Positions 48,960 to 59,428 of a stretch of DNA of 64,000 bases are shown piece after piece. A program made the position numbers and the translations under genes. The notes beneath the pieces are model-generated. The model did no database searches. It was not told the DNA's origin and saw nothing but the letters and a program-made list of their open reading frames with translations. The stretch is taken from contig NZ_JAGRQC010000001.1 in assembly GCF_018122655.1 (NCBI RefSeq), positions 62,001 through 126,000 on the forward strand, read 5' to 3'. Numbering within the stretch: position 1 is the first letter of the stretch; each line of letters begins with the position of its first letter. This DNA comes from Stakelama marina. Lineage in GTDB: Bacteria > Pseudomonadota > Alphaproteobacteria > Sphingomonadales > Sphingomonadaceae.

Positions 48960-50090
48960 TCAAAGCGTCGCCGGGTCGCGCTGCGACCGGGCTGCATCGG
49001 CGGACATCTGTTGCGGCGCGTCGCGTCCGGGCGGGGTCAGGCCCGCGCCGTGCAGCCGCATCACGCGTGCCTCGGGTTCGGCCTGCGCCCTCGTTCCTGC
49101 GTGGCCGGCGCCCTCCATGTGCATCGGCATGGACGGCTCGCCTTCGGACTTGCCGGCGGCCGTTGCCGCGTCGGCGCGCATGATATCGCGCATGCACCGG
49201 CTGCCCGGTGCGACGCAGTGGTTCATCACCTTGTCGTAGAGGCCGGGTGCGACCTGCGAATAGCGGATGACGGGAACGTCTTCGCTGGGCTTTTCAAGCT
49301 TCAGATAGGTCGCGGTGTCCAGCGCACGGCCCGATTGCTTGGCCTTGCCGATCCACTGCTTGAACCCTGCCTCGCTCAGCCCGTGGAAGCGGAAATCCAT
49401 GTGCGAGAAGCCGTCGCCCGAGAAGTTCGAGCTGAACCCTTCGTAATTGCCGGGCTTGTTGATGACCGCGTTCAGCTTCGTCTCCATGCTCGGCATCGTG
49501 TAGATCATGCCGGCGAGCGCGGGGACGTAGAAGGCGTTCATCACGTTCGACGATGTCAGGTGAAAGGTGATCGGCCGATCGACGGGGGCCGCGACCTCAT
49601 TGACCGTCGCGATCCCGTATTCGGGATAGATGAACAGCCATTTCCAGTCGAGCGACACGACCTGAACGTCGAGCGGCTTCACATCCTTGGCGATCTGGCG
49701 ACCGGGCTGGAGCCGTTCCACCGGCCGATAGGGGTCGAGACGGTGCGTGCTCGTCCATGTGACTGCGCCGAGGCAGATGATGATGAGCAGCGGCGCCGAC
49801 CAGATCAGCAGCTCGAGCTGGGTCGAATGGTCCCAGTCGGGATCGTAATCGGCATCTTCGTTCTGGTGCCGATACTTGCGCGCGAACAATACGGTCAGGA
49901 CCATCACCGGGATGATGATGAGCAGCATCAGCACGGTCGCGATGATGATGAGGTCGCGCTGTTGCGCGGCGACGTCGCCCGACGGATTGAGCACGGCCGA
50001 ACTGCAACCGCTGACAAGCGGCAGCAGGCCGGCCGCAGCAACAACGGCCAGCGCGCGCGACCGCACACCGGAAAAGGAGATTCGTGTCAT
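48960..50090 (-). CDS. cyoA: Cytochrome bo3 quinol oxidase subunit II, CyoA
   Basis: 376 aa lipoprotein: signal peptide with lipobox LVSGC, then two membrane helices ([40 protein letters not shown]) and a periplasmic cupredoxin-like domain ([40 protein letters not shown]). No CuA Cys-x3-Cys motif is present, which marks a quinol rather than cytochrome c oxidase. The C-terminal tail is long and includes MPMHM, a possible copper-binding Met/His motif. The ATG giving a standard lipoprotein signal is preferred over starts 15-23 codons upstream. First gene of cyoABCD-surf1-regBA. Confidence 0.95.
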   Translation of the reverse strand: MTRISFSGVRSRALAVVAAAGLLPLVSGCSSAVLNPSGDVAAQQRDLIIIATVLMLLIIIPVMVLTVLFARKYRHQNEDADYDPDWDHSTQLELLIWSAPLLIIICLGAVTWTSTHRLDPYRPVERLQPGRQIAKDVKPLDVQVVSLDWKWLFIYPEYGIATVNEVAAPVDRPITFHLTSSNVMNAFYVPALAGMIYTMPSMETKLNAVINKPGNYEGFSSNFSGDGFSHMDFRFHGLSEAGFKQWIGKAKQSGRALDTATYLKLEKPSEDVPVIRYSQVAPGLYDKVMNHCVAPGSRCMRDIMRADAATAAGKSEGEPSMPMHMEGAGHAGTRAQAEPEARVMRLHGAGLTPPGRDAPQQMSADAARSQRDPATL

Positions 50091-50249
50091 GATGGCGCGA
50101 ACTAGCAATCGCTTGTGCAGTGCGACATTGGACATTTTGTCCAATCCCCCGATCGACAATGCTACGATATGGAGGCTGATGCGTTATTGGATTTGCGGGA
50201 AACGCGCGGGCTTGTCGCCCGTGCGTCGCGCCGCGTGGAGTAGAAGCGA

Positions 50250-51575
50250 ATGAGTGCAGGACAAGCGCTGGGTTCCGGCGCGGTCGAACATGATGCGCGG
50301 CAGATCAATGCCCGTCACACCGAAGTTGCGCCAGGCGAGATCGCCATCGGCGTGATTATCGGCCGTACTTCGGAATTTTTCGACTTCTTCGTGTTCGCGA
50401 TCGCCGCGGTGCTGGTATTTCCCGCGCTGATCTTTCCGTTCGCCGATGCGCTGACCGGCACGATCTATTCGTTCCTGATCTTCGCGCTGGCGTTCGTCGC
50501 GCGGCCGTTCGGATCGCTGATCTTCATGGCGGTCGACCGCAATTACGGTCGCGCGTCGAAACTGACCGCGGCGCTCTTCCTGCTCGGTACCTCGACCGTC
50601 GGGTTGGCGTTCCTGCCATCCTATGCCGATGCCGGGGTATGGGCGATCATCCTGCTTGCCGTGTTCCGCATCGGGCAGGGCCTTGCGCTGGGCGGCGCAT
50701 GGGACGGGCTCGCCTCGCTCCTCGCGCTCAACGTGCCGGAGGAAAAGCGTGGCTGGTATGCCATGGTTCCGCAGCTCGGCGCGCCGATCGGAATGATCGT
50801 GGCCAGCGGCCTGTTCGCCTATTTCGTATCGACGCTGTCGGCGGGCGACTTCCTCGATTGGGGCTGGCGCTATCCGTTCTTCGTCGCGTTCGCGATCAAC
50901 GTCGTTGCGCTGTTCGCGCGGCTGCGCCTCGTTACCACGCCCGATTACGCCAAGCTGTTCGAAAGCCGCGCGCTGCAACCGACGCGCGTCATTCCGACGG
51001 TGAAGAAGGAAGGCCGCAGCATCATCATCGGCGCCTTCGCGCCACTGGCGAGCTTCGCGCTGTTCCACATGGTCACCGTGTTCCCGCTGTCGTGGATTTT
51101 CCTGTTCACGCGTGAAGTGCCGTCGCGCTTCCTGCTGATCGAGGCCGTGGCAGGCGCATTCGGGCTGGGGGCGATCATCGTGTCGGGCTATCTCGCCGAC
51201 AGGATCGGGCGGCGATATCTGCTTGGCATTTCGGCGGCGGCGATCGCGGTATTCAGCGGGTTCGCGCCGCAGTTGCTCGATGCGGGCAATGTCGGCGAGA
51301 TCGCCTATATGGTCGTCGGCTTCATCCTGCTCGGCCTGTCATTCGGGCAGAGCTCCGGCGCGGTGGCGTCGAACTTCTCCGGTTCGGCACGCTATACCAG
51401 TTCGGCGCTCACCTCCGACCTTGCCTGGCTGTTCGGCGCCGGCTTCGCGCCGCTTGCCGCGCTGCTGCTCGCCAGCGAGTTCGGTTTGCTCGCGGCTGGC
51501 GGCTATCTGCTGTCGGGCGCGGTGCTGACGCTGGCGGCGCTTGCGATCAACAAGGAACTGGTCGGCAAGAACTGA
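50250..51575 (+). CDS. MFS transporter, metabolite:H+ symporter-like
   Basis: 441 aa with about 12 membrane helices. Family features include the N-terminal GRTSEFFDFFVFAIAAVLVF, the loop motif VARPFGSLIFMAVDRNYGR, the FRIGQGLALGGAWDGLASLL substrate/helix-4 block and the second-half loop LADRIGRRYLLGIS. This resembles the proline/shikimate-type MHS subfamily. Substrate unknown. GGAG lies upstream of the ATG; a terminator follows. It is divergent from cyoA across 159 bases. Confidence 0.88.
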   Translation: MSAGQALGSGAVEHDARQINARHTEVAPGEIAIGVIIGRTSEFFDFFVFAIAAVLVFPALIFPFADALTGTIYSFLIFALAFVARPFGSLIFMAVDRNYGRASKLTAALFLLGTSTVGLAFLPSYADAGVWAIILLAVFRIGQGLALGGAWDGLASLLALNVPEEKRGWYAMVPQLGAPIGMIVASGLFAYFVSTLSAGDFLDWGWRYPFFVAFAINVVALFARLRLVTTPDYAKLFESRALQPTRVIPTVKKEGRSIIIGAFAPLASFALFHMVTVFPLSWIFLFTREVPSRFLLIEAVAGAFGLGAIIVSGYLADRIGRRYLLGISAAAIAVFSGFAPQLLDAGNVGEIAYMVVGFILLGLSFGQSSGAVASNFSGSARYTSSALTSDLAWLFGAGFAPLAALLLASEFGLLAAGGYLLSGAVLTLAALAINKELVGKN

Positions 51576-51602
51576 TAGCCGACGAAAACGAGCTTGATTT
51601 GG

Positions 51603-51631
51603 AAAGGCCCCGGCGCTGCCGGGGCCTTTTT
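51603..51631 (+). terminator. Rho-independent terminator of the MFS gene
   Basis: AAAGGCCCCGGC-GCT-GCCGGGGCCTTTTT: a perfect 9-bp GC stem extended by A-T pairs, with a T run. It lies 28 bases after the MFS stop codon. Confidence 0.92.
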
Positions 51632-51773
51632 CTTTGCCCGCATTCGGGCTTGCTCAGGGGCAGCTCTGACGAGTTGTCGGCCGATCCATATGCTCTCGCC
51701 GGTATCTCGGCAGATCCCCGGCGGTTGGAGCAGTGGAGAAGATGTACCCGGCCAGCCGACCGGGCACTGAGGC

Positions 51774-53354
<1,581 letters not shown>

Positions 53355-53465
53355 TGCAAGTACACCTTGAGAATAATGAGTTCGGAGTCTTTCCCGCGGC
53401 AAAAATATCGCCGCCGTGCGCGACTACAATATCGACCCGTGCACCGAAATATGCTGGCGCGGGCA

Positions 53466-53548
53466 TATAATCGCGATTCGCTGGCGATCGATAGACATGC
53501 TGTTGCATACTTGCAACGCCTGCCGCGCTAATGACGTTGCTATGCAAC
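53466..53548. promoter_or_regulatory. Paired GTTGC/GCAAC inverted repeats upstream of the TonB receptor
   Basis: The 354-base gap between the BCCT gene and the receptor gene holds TATAAT (53466-53471, plus strand) followed by two operator-like inverted repeats: GTTGCA-TACT-TGCAAC (53502-53517) and GTTGC-TAT-GCAAC (53536-53548). Their centres are about 32 bases apart, near three helical turns. This suggests a dimeric repressor binding both sites downstream of the promoter. No regulator gene is adjacent. Nothing else is seen in this gap. Confidence 0.5.
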
Positions 53549-53708
53549 ATCGGGACTGGCGGGATTGACCGGCCTGCATTAGGCAGCGCTCCCAATTCAG
53601 GATTTATGCGACCGTTGTCGGTGCTTTCAGGGCCGGGGTCGCCTCCATGCGGCTATCGCCATCAGGCTGGTCGGGCCGCAGCTTCCGAAGAACAGACCAG
53701 GGGAAACC

Positions 53709-56372
53709 ATGTTCACATTACGTAGCACCGCGTCCGTCGCGGCTCTTGTCGCATCGCTTTCCGCCGCGCCGGCGTTCGCGCAGACGGCGCAGCCCGCCCA
53801 ATCGGCGCAAAATGGTCAGCAGACACGGCAGAAGCCGACCGGCGGCGTGAAGGAAATCGTCGTCACCGCGAACCGGCGCACCGAAAACCTGCAGGACGTT
53901 CCGATCGCGGTACAGGCGCTTGGCGGCGATGAGTTGGACCAGACCGGCGTCGCCAATTTCTCCGACTATCTTACGCAGCTTCCCAACGTGACCGCCGGCG
54001 GCGGCGGACCGGGGCAGAAGACGATTTATATTCGCGGTCTCGCCTCGACCACGCCGAACCTGACGACCGCGGGTGTCGCGGGCCTTGCGCCCAACGTGTC
54101 GATGTATCTCGACGATCAGCCGCTGTCGCAGCCGGGCCGTAACCTCGACGTCTATGCTGCCGACCTTTCGCGCATCGAAGTTCTGTCGGGTCCGCAGGGC
54201 ACGCTGTTCGGCGCCAGCTCGCAGGCGGGCGTCATCCGCCTCATCACCAACGATCCCAAGCTCGGCGTGTTCGAAGGCAAGGCGAAGGCTGGTGTCTCCT
54301 TCACCAAGAGCGGCGACATGAGCGAAAACGCGACCGTCGTCCTGAACGTGCCGGTCACCGACAGCATCGCGGTGCGCGGCGTCGCCTATCTCGACCATCA
54401 GGGCGGCTATATCGACAATGTCGCGGGCACCCGCAACGCGTCCGAAAGCGCACGTTTCCGCCCCGCGGGCACCGTCCGCTACAACGGTGTTCCGGTCAGC
54501 CCCGCGCGTGCCGGATTCCAGGCGGGCGCCGACCTGTCGAACGTCAACTTCATTTCGGCCAACAATTCCGGGCTGACGCAGAAGAACTTCAACGACAGCC
54601 AATATACCGGCTTCCGTGTTTCGGCGCTGTGGGAAATCAATCCCGACTGGTCGCTGAAGGTGCAGCATATGCGCCAGAATCTCGACACCGACGGCGTCTT
54701 CTTTGAAGATCCGACGCTTGGCGATCTGGAGATTCAGCGCTTTTCGAACGATCGTCTGAACGACGATTTCAGCAACACCGCATGGACCGTCGAAGGTCGT
54801 CTGGGTGCGCTCAACATGGTCTATACGGGTGCGTATACCGACCGTAAGACCGACCAGCGCGTCGATTACACCGACTATCTGTTCGTCGGTCAGTATCTGC
54901 CCTATTATATCTGCGACGCATCGGTCAGCTATCCGGGGGCGGGCAACGATCCCAGCGGCACCTGCCAGGCGCCGAACCTGTTCGTGACCTCGGCTTCGGA
55001 CACGACCAAGTTCACCGACGAGCTGCGCTTCAGCACGCCCGACGACTGGCGTTTCCGCATGCAGGCCGGCGGCTTCTATTCGAAGCTGGTGCTGAAGGAA
55101 CGCAACGACTTCCACTATCCGGGGTCGCAATATGTGAAGGGGTTCAGCCCCGGCGTCGTCGGGTTCGCGCCCAACTATCCGTTCATGACGGGCTATACCT
55201 CGGACCCGGGTCCGTTCCCGCCGGGTGTGATCTTCCGCAACGACGTGAAGCGTACCGATCGTCAGATCGGTATCTTCGGTCAGGCCGATTTCGACATCAT
55301 CCCCGACACGCTGATCGCGACGTTCGGCGCGCGTTACTACAACGTGGCGGTCGATCTGGCGGGTAGCGCGAACAGCTCGTTCTGCAACCTGTCGGGTCCG
55401 AACGGCACCGATACCAATTCATACGGCACCGATATCAGCGACCTGTATAACGGCGACGGCCAGTATACCTTCCGCGGCACCTGCAACCCGGCGGCGCAGA
55501 CCACCTATACGCAGGCCAATGTCGATTCCTCGACGCCGCCGCAGATCGTCGCCGCGCTCAACGCGCCCGACAAGGCGCGTGCCGAAGGCGTGATCTTCAA
55601 GGGGACGCTGACGTTCAAGCCGAGCGATGGGCTGTTGTTCTATGCCACCTATTCTCAGGGCTTCCGCCCCGGTCTGCTGAACCGCCCCGGCGGCGCGCAG
55701 GGTCCGAACGGTTATACCGTGCCGTTCGCGCTCGATACCGACAATGTCGACAATTACGAGATCGGCGCAAAGCTGAAGCTGCTCGACAACCAGCTCGTGT
55801 TCAACGCGAGCGCATTCTATGTCGATATTTCAAAGCTTCAGACCACGATCTTCGATCCCAGCATCACCAACCTGTTCTTCTCGGACAATGCGGCCGATGC
55901 ATGGACCAAGGGCGTCGAGGGTGAGTTCACCTATGCTCCCTACACGATGCCGGGTCTTACGGTCTCGGGTGCGTTCTCGTTCCTCGATACCAAGGTCACG
56001 CGCGTCCTGACGCCGACGAACGACGTGCAGGTGGGCAGCAACCTTGCCTATGCGCCGCCGTTCCAGGGCAATCTGCGCGTGCGGTACGAATGGGATCTGT
56101 CGAACGATCTGACGGCGCACATCATGCCGTCGGTCACGCACTCGGCGTCGAAATATACCGACATCATCACGATCAATCGTCTGAAGCTCGACAGCTATAC
56201 GATGTTCGGTCTGACCGCCGGCATCGCCAAGGACGACTGGACGTTCGAGGTGTTCGGCAACAACCTGACCGACGAGCGTGCGCAGATCAGCGGCGATTTC
56301 TATTATGATCGTCCGCGCGTTACCGTCAGCCGCCCGCTGACCCTGGGCGCGCGCGTGTCCTACGACTTCTGA
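53709..56372 (+). CDS. TonB-dependent outer-membrane receptor
   Basis: 887 aa. Signal peptide (VAALVASLSAAPAFAQ), Gln-rich linker, TonB-box-like segment EIVVTANRR, plug domain (LQDVPIAVQALGGDELDQTG; the RGL and GPQGTLFGASSQAGVIRLIT blocks) and a 22-strand barrel ending in Phe (LGARVSYDF). Two Cys pairs sit in predicted extracellular loops. It imports an unknown ligand using the proton motive force. Many sphingomonad receptors of this type sit beside substrate-specific enzymes; here a TPR-sulfotransferase gene follows and a BCCT transporter diverges. Confidence 0.94.
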   Translation: MFTLRSTASVAALVASLSAAPAFAQTAQPAQSAQNGQQTRQKPTGGVKEIVVTANRRTENLQDVPIAVQALGGDELDQTGVANFSDYLTQLPNVTAGGGGPGQKTIYIRGLASTTPNLTTAGVAGLAPNVSMYLDDQPLSQPGRNLDVYAADLSRIEVLSGPQGTLFGASSQAGVIRLITNDPKLGVFEGKAKAGVSFTKSGDMSENATVVLNVPVTDSIAVRGVAYLDHQGGYIDNVAGTRNASESARFRPAGTVRYNGVPVSPARAGFQAGADLSNVNFISANNSGLTQKNFNDSQYTGFRVSALWEINPDWSLKVQHMRQNLDTDGVFFEDPTLGDLEIQRFSNDRLNDDFSNTAWTVEGRLGALNMVYTGAYTDRKTDQRVDYTDYLFVGQYLPYYICDASVSYPGAGNDPSGTCQAPNLFVTSASDTTKFTDELRFSTPDDWRFRMQAGGFYSKLVLKERNDFHYPGSQYVKGFSPGVVGFAPNYPFMTGYTSDPGPFPPGVIFRNDVKRTDRQIGIFGQADFDIIPDTLIATFGARYYNVAVDLAGSANSSFCNLSGPNGTDTNSYGTDISDLYNGDGQYTFRGTCNPAAQTTYTQANVDSSTPPQIVAALNAPDKARAEGVIFKGTLTFKPSDGLLFYATYSQGFRPGLLNRPGGAQGPNGYTVPFALDTDNVDNYEIGAKLKLLDNQLVFNASAFYVDISKLQTTIFDPSITNLFFSDNAADAWTKGVEGEFTYAPYTMPGLTVSGAFSFLDTKVTRVLTPTNDVQVGSNLAYAPPFQGNLRVRYEWDLSNDLTAHIMPSVTHSASKYTDIITINRLKLDSYTMFGLTAGIAKDDWTFEVFGNNLTDERAQISGDFYYDRPRVTVSRPLTLGARVSYDF

Positions 56373-56397
56373 TCGAAGGACAGCGACACGAAAAGAT

Positions 56398-56426
56398 GGG
56401 GGACGGTCGCAAGGCCGTCCCCCTTT
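56398..56426 (+). terminator. Hairpin terminator after the TonB receptor gene
   Basis: GGGGGACGG pairs with CCGTCCCCC (9 bp) around an 8-base loop and is followed by TTT. It lies 25 bases after the receptor stop and only 17 bases before the next gene's start, so it may attenuate rather than fully stop read-through. Confidence 0.7.
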
Positions 56427-56442
56427 CTGTATGGGATTGGCG

Positions 56443-58434
56443 ATGAGCGATACGAAGGGCGACAATCGAGCGACCGAAGCGCTGGACGCGGCCAAGCGGG
56501 CACTGGCGGCCACCGACCATGCCGGGGCACTGGCGCAGGCGCGGTCGGTGCTGGCCGACGAGCCGGGCCATGTCGACGCGCTCTACATCGCCGCGGTCGC
56601 GGCGCGCTATGCCCGCGATTTTCCCGCCGCGCACCGGTTCGTCGCGCAGCTTCGCGAGGCGGCGCCCGAATTTGGGCGCGCCTGGCAGGAAGCCGGGCAT
56701 CTCGCCCGGGACGAAGGGCGTGCGCAGGACGCGGTTGCCGCCTATGCGCGCGCGTGCCAGCTCAACCCCGCGCTTGCCGCAAGCTGGACGGCGCAGGCCG
56801 ATCTGCTGGCGCGCATGGGGCGGAGCGCCGAGGCGCAGGCGGCGCGAGCGCAGGCCGAACGGCTCGCACAGTTGCCGCGCGAGCTCGTCGCCGTCACCAA
56901 TATGATCCATGAAGGCCGCATCCTGAAGGCCGAGGCGCTGTGCCGCCAGTTCCTCCAGCAGCGGCCCCATCATGTCGAGGCGATGCGCCTGCTCGCCGAT
57001 ATCGGCAGCCGGCTGGGCGTGCTCGACGATGCCGAGTTTCTGCTCGAAAGCGCGGTCGAATTCGAACCCGACAATATCCAGCTACGCCTCGACTATATCC
57101 AGGTGTTGCGCAAACGTCAGAAATTTGCCGAGGCGCTCGAACAGGCGCGAATCCTTCACGAGCGCGATCCGGGCAATCCGCTGTTCCAGTCGCACCTCGC
57201 GATCGAACGGATGCAGACCGGCGATTATGAGGGCGCGCTCGAGCTTTTCGAGACGATCCTGACCAAGCTGCCCAGCGATCCCGCGACGCTTACCTCGCGC
57301 GGGCATGCGCTCAAGACCTATGGCCAGCAGGACGAGGCAATCGCCTCGTACCGCGCGGCTATCGGCGCGCGGCCCGAACAGGGCGACGCCTATTACGCGC
57401 TCGCCAATCTGAAAACCTACCGCTTCTCCGATGACGAGATCGCGGCGATGGAGCAGCAGCTTTCGCGCGATGACATCGGGCTGATGGACCGCGTGCACCT
57501 CGACTTCGCGCTCGGCAAGGCGTTCGAGGATCGGCAGGAATATGGCCGCTCCTTCGGTTTTTACGAAGCCGGCAACACGCTGAAGCGCAAGCAGACGCGT
57601 TACGACGCCGATCAGATGCAGGCAGAGCTCGCCGCGCAGAAATCGGTCTGCACCGCCGAACTGTTCGCGGACAAGGCGGGGCAGGGCTGCCCGGCGCCCG
57701 ATCCGATCTTCATCCTTGGTCTGCCGCGCGCGGGATCGACGCTGCTGGAGCAGATTCTCGCTTCGCACAGCCAGGTCGACGGTACGCTGGAGCTGCCCAA
57801 TATCCTGGCGCTTGCGCACCGGCTGCGCGGTCGCGACAAGTCGCCGGAGGGCAGCCGCTACCCTGCGATCCTTGCCAATCTGAACGCCGATCAGCTTCGC
57901 GAGATGGGCGAGAGCTTCATCGAGAATACGCGCATCCACCGGCAGGGCGCGCCCTATTTCATCGACAAGATGCCGAACAATTTCCGGCATATCGGACTGA
58001 TCCATCTGATCCTGCCCAATGCCAAGATCATCGATGCGCGCCGCGACCCGATGGACTGCTGTTTCTCCTGCTTCAAGCAGCTGTTCGCCGAGGGGCAGGA
58101 ATTCACCTACGGCCTGACCGAGGTCGGTCGCTATTACCGCGACTATGTCGATCTGATGGATCATTGGGACGCGGTGATGCCCGAAGGGCGTATCCTGCGC
58201 GTCCAGCACGAGGATGTGCTCGACGACCTGGAAGGGCAGGTGCGGCGGATGCTCGATTTTCTGGAGCTGCCCTTCGAGCAGGCGTGCCTCGACTTTCACA
58301 AGACCGACCGCGCGGTGCGCACCGCCAGTTCCGAACAGGTCCGCCGCCCGATCAACAAGCGCGGTGTGGGCGCGTGGAAGCCCTATGAACCGTGGCTGGG
58401 TGATCTGAAGGAGGCGCTCGGCCTCACGTCCTAG
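56443..58434 (+). CDS. TPR-repeat sulfotransferase family protein
   Basis: 663 aa. The N-terminal ~370 residues are TPR-like helices (ALAQARSVLADEPGHVDALY; GYLxx-type repeats to about DAYYALANLKTYRFSDDEIA). The C-terminal sulfotransferase domain has the PAPS 5'-phosphosulfate loop IFILGLPRAGSTLLEQILAS and the 3'-phosphate region IDARRDPMDCCFSCFKQLF. Acceptor unknown. Such genes frequently accompany TonB-dependent receptors in Sphingomonadales and Caulobacterales. An ATG at 56443 is preferred; one four codons upstream is possible. Its 3' end overlaps the convergent DUF2891 gene by 11 bases. Confidence 0.9.
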   Translation: MSDTKGDNRATEALDAAKRALAATDHAGALAQARSVLADEPGHVDALYIAAVAARYARDFPAAHRFVAQLREAAPEFGRAWQEAGHLARDEGRAQDAVAAYARACQLNPALAASWTAQADLLARMGRSAEAQAARAQAERLAQLPRELVAVTNMIHEGRILKAEALCRQFLQQRPHHVEAMRLLADIGSRLGVLDDAEFLLESAVEFEPDNIQLRLDYIQVLRKRQKFAEALEQARILHERDPGNPLFQSHLAIERMQTGDYEGALELFETILTKLPSDPATLTSRGHALKTYGQQDEAIASYRAAIGARPEQGDAYYALANLKTYRFSDDEIAAMEQQLSRDDIGLMDRVHLDFALGKAFEDRQEYGRSFGFYEAGNTLKRKQTRYDADQMQAELAAQKSVCTAELFADKAGQGCPAPDPIFILGLPRAGSTLLEQILASHSQVDGTLELPNILALAHRLRGRDKSPEGSRYPAILANLNADQLREMGESFIENTRIHRQGAPYFIDKMPNNFRHIGLIHLILPNAKIIDARRDPMDCCFSCFKQLFAEGQEFTYGLTEVGRYYRDYVDLMDHWDAVMPEGRILRVQHEDVLDDLEGQVRRMLDFLELPFEQACLDFHKTDRAVRTASSEQVRRPINKRGVGAWKPYEPWLGDLKEALGLTS

Positions 58435-59428
58435 GCGCGACCTCGAGCGCGAGCAGCGCGAAGGTGGCTAGCCAGTGCCCGCCCATATAGCTGTCGTCGA
58501 GATGCGGAAGGCTCGCCTCCAGATGCGCATGCCCCGTTTCGCGGGCGAGCGTGCTCGCCGGATGGTCGCTGCCGAGCGCATCGGCGACCGCGAACCAGCA
58601 CCATGATCGCGACAGGTTGAGCCCGTCGAGATGGACGATCTTGCCATCGCTGCGATCGGATACGGTGGCGGGGGTGAACAGCGTTGCGGGCTTGCCCTGC
58701 GCCGCGTCGGGCAGAAACGCGTCCCACCATGCCCGAAAGGCTTCGCGCGGCAGAACGGTGCGCATCAGCATCGCCTCGCACAGTGCAGAGGACAGGAACT
58801 CATCGCCGCCGGGTTCCCACGCCTGACATGCGCGGTCGTTTGCGAACCAGCCCTGCGCGCGTTCGGCGATCAGCTGCGCGAGGCCGGCGTCGTGCCGTTC
58901 GGCCCAACCATGCGCCAGTGTGAGCGCGAAGCTGCTATTGTAGTGCGTGCCGACGCGGATCGGATAGGTCAGCTTCGGCAGGTGATCGGCGAAGCGTTCG
59001 GCAAAGGCGCGCGCCAGCGGCTCCAGCGTCTCGCCCCACGGCGCGTCGTGATGCGTCAGCTCGTCATGCAGCGCGAGCAGCCAGGCCCAGCCATAGGGCC
59101 GCTCGAATCCCGCACTCATCGGTCGCGAGAGATAGTCGAGTTCGGCGGCGACCTTGTCCGGTACCATCAAACGATCGGCACGCTCGCGGATATCGGGCGC
59201 TTCGGGCAGGTCGGGAAAGCGCCGCAACAGCCGCATGATCTGCCACCAGCCATGCACGCAGCTATGCCAGTCGAAACTGCCGTGGAAAACGGGATGCAGG
59301 TCGATGGGCGCTACCACATCCTCTGGCCCGTTCATCACATGGTCGAGCTTATACGGCCATTGCTGCTCGAGATGGCCGAGCGTGATCGTCGCGAAGCGCG
59401 AGGCGATGGCGGGAGTCAATAGGTCCAT
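58424..59428 (-). CDS. DUF2891 family protein
   Basis: 334 aa, soluble, rich in Trp and His: VFHGSFDWHSCVHGWWQIMR, PYGWAWLLALHDELTHHDAP, HYNSSFALTLAHGWAERHD, GGHWLATFALLALEVAP. It matches the DUF2891 family, whose function is not established; the helical repeat look recalls (alpha/alpha) toroid proteins. It overlaps DUF979 by 13 bases at its start and ends the 5-oxoprolinase operon. Conserved His/Asp/Trp residues might form a catalytic cleft; this is inference. Confidence 0.85.
   Translation of the reverse strand: MDLLTPAIASRFATITLGHLEQQWPYKLDHVMNGPEDVVAPIDLHPVFHGSFDWHSCVHGWWQIMRLLRRFPDLPEAPDIRERADRLMVPDKVAAELDYLSRPMSAGFERPYGWAWLLALHDELTHHDAPWGETLEPLARAFAERFADHLPKLTYPIRVGTHYNSSFALTLAHGWAERHDAGLAQLIAERAQGWFANDRACQAWEPGGDEFLSSALCEAMLMRTVLPREAFRAWWDAFLPDAAQGKPATLFTPATVSDRSDGKIVHLDGLNLSRSWCWFAVADALGSDHPASTLARETGHAHLEASLPHLDDSYMGGHWLATFALLALEVAPRT

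Noticed and set aside
47006..49183. A 725-codon open frame on the plus strand opposite cyoB
   Set aside because: cyoB on the minus strand has all haem-copper ligands; the antisense product is a His/Asp/Arg-rich mirror sequence.
53718..55130. A 470-codon minus-strand open frame opposite the TonB receptor
   Set aside because: Arg/Gly/Asp-rich shadow; the receptor on the plus strand has signal peptide, plug and C-terminal Phe.
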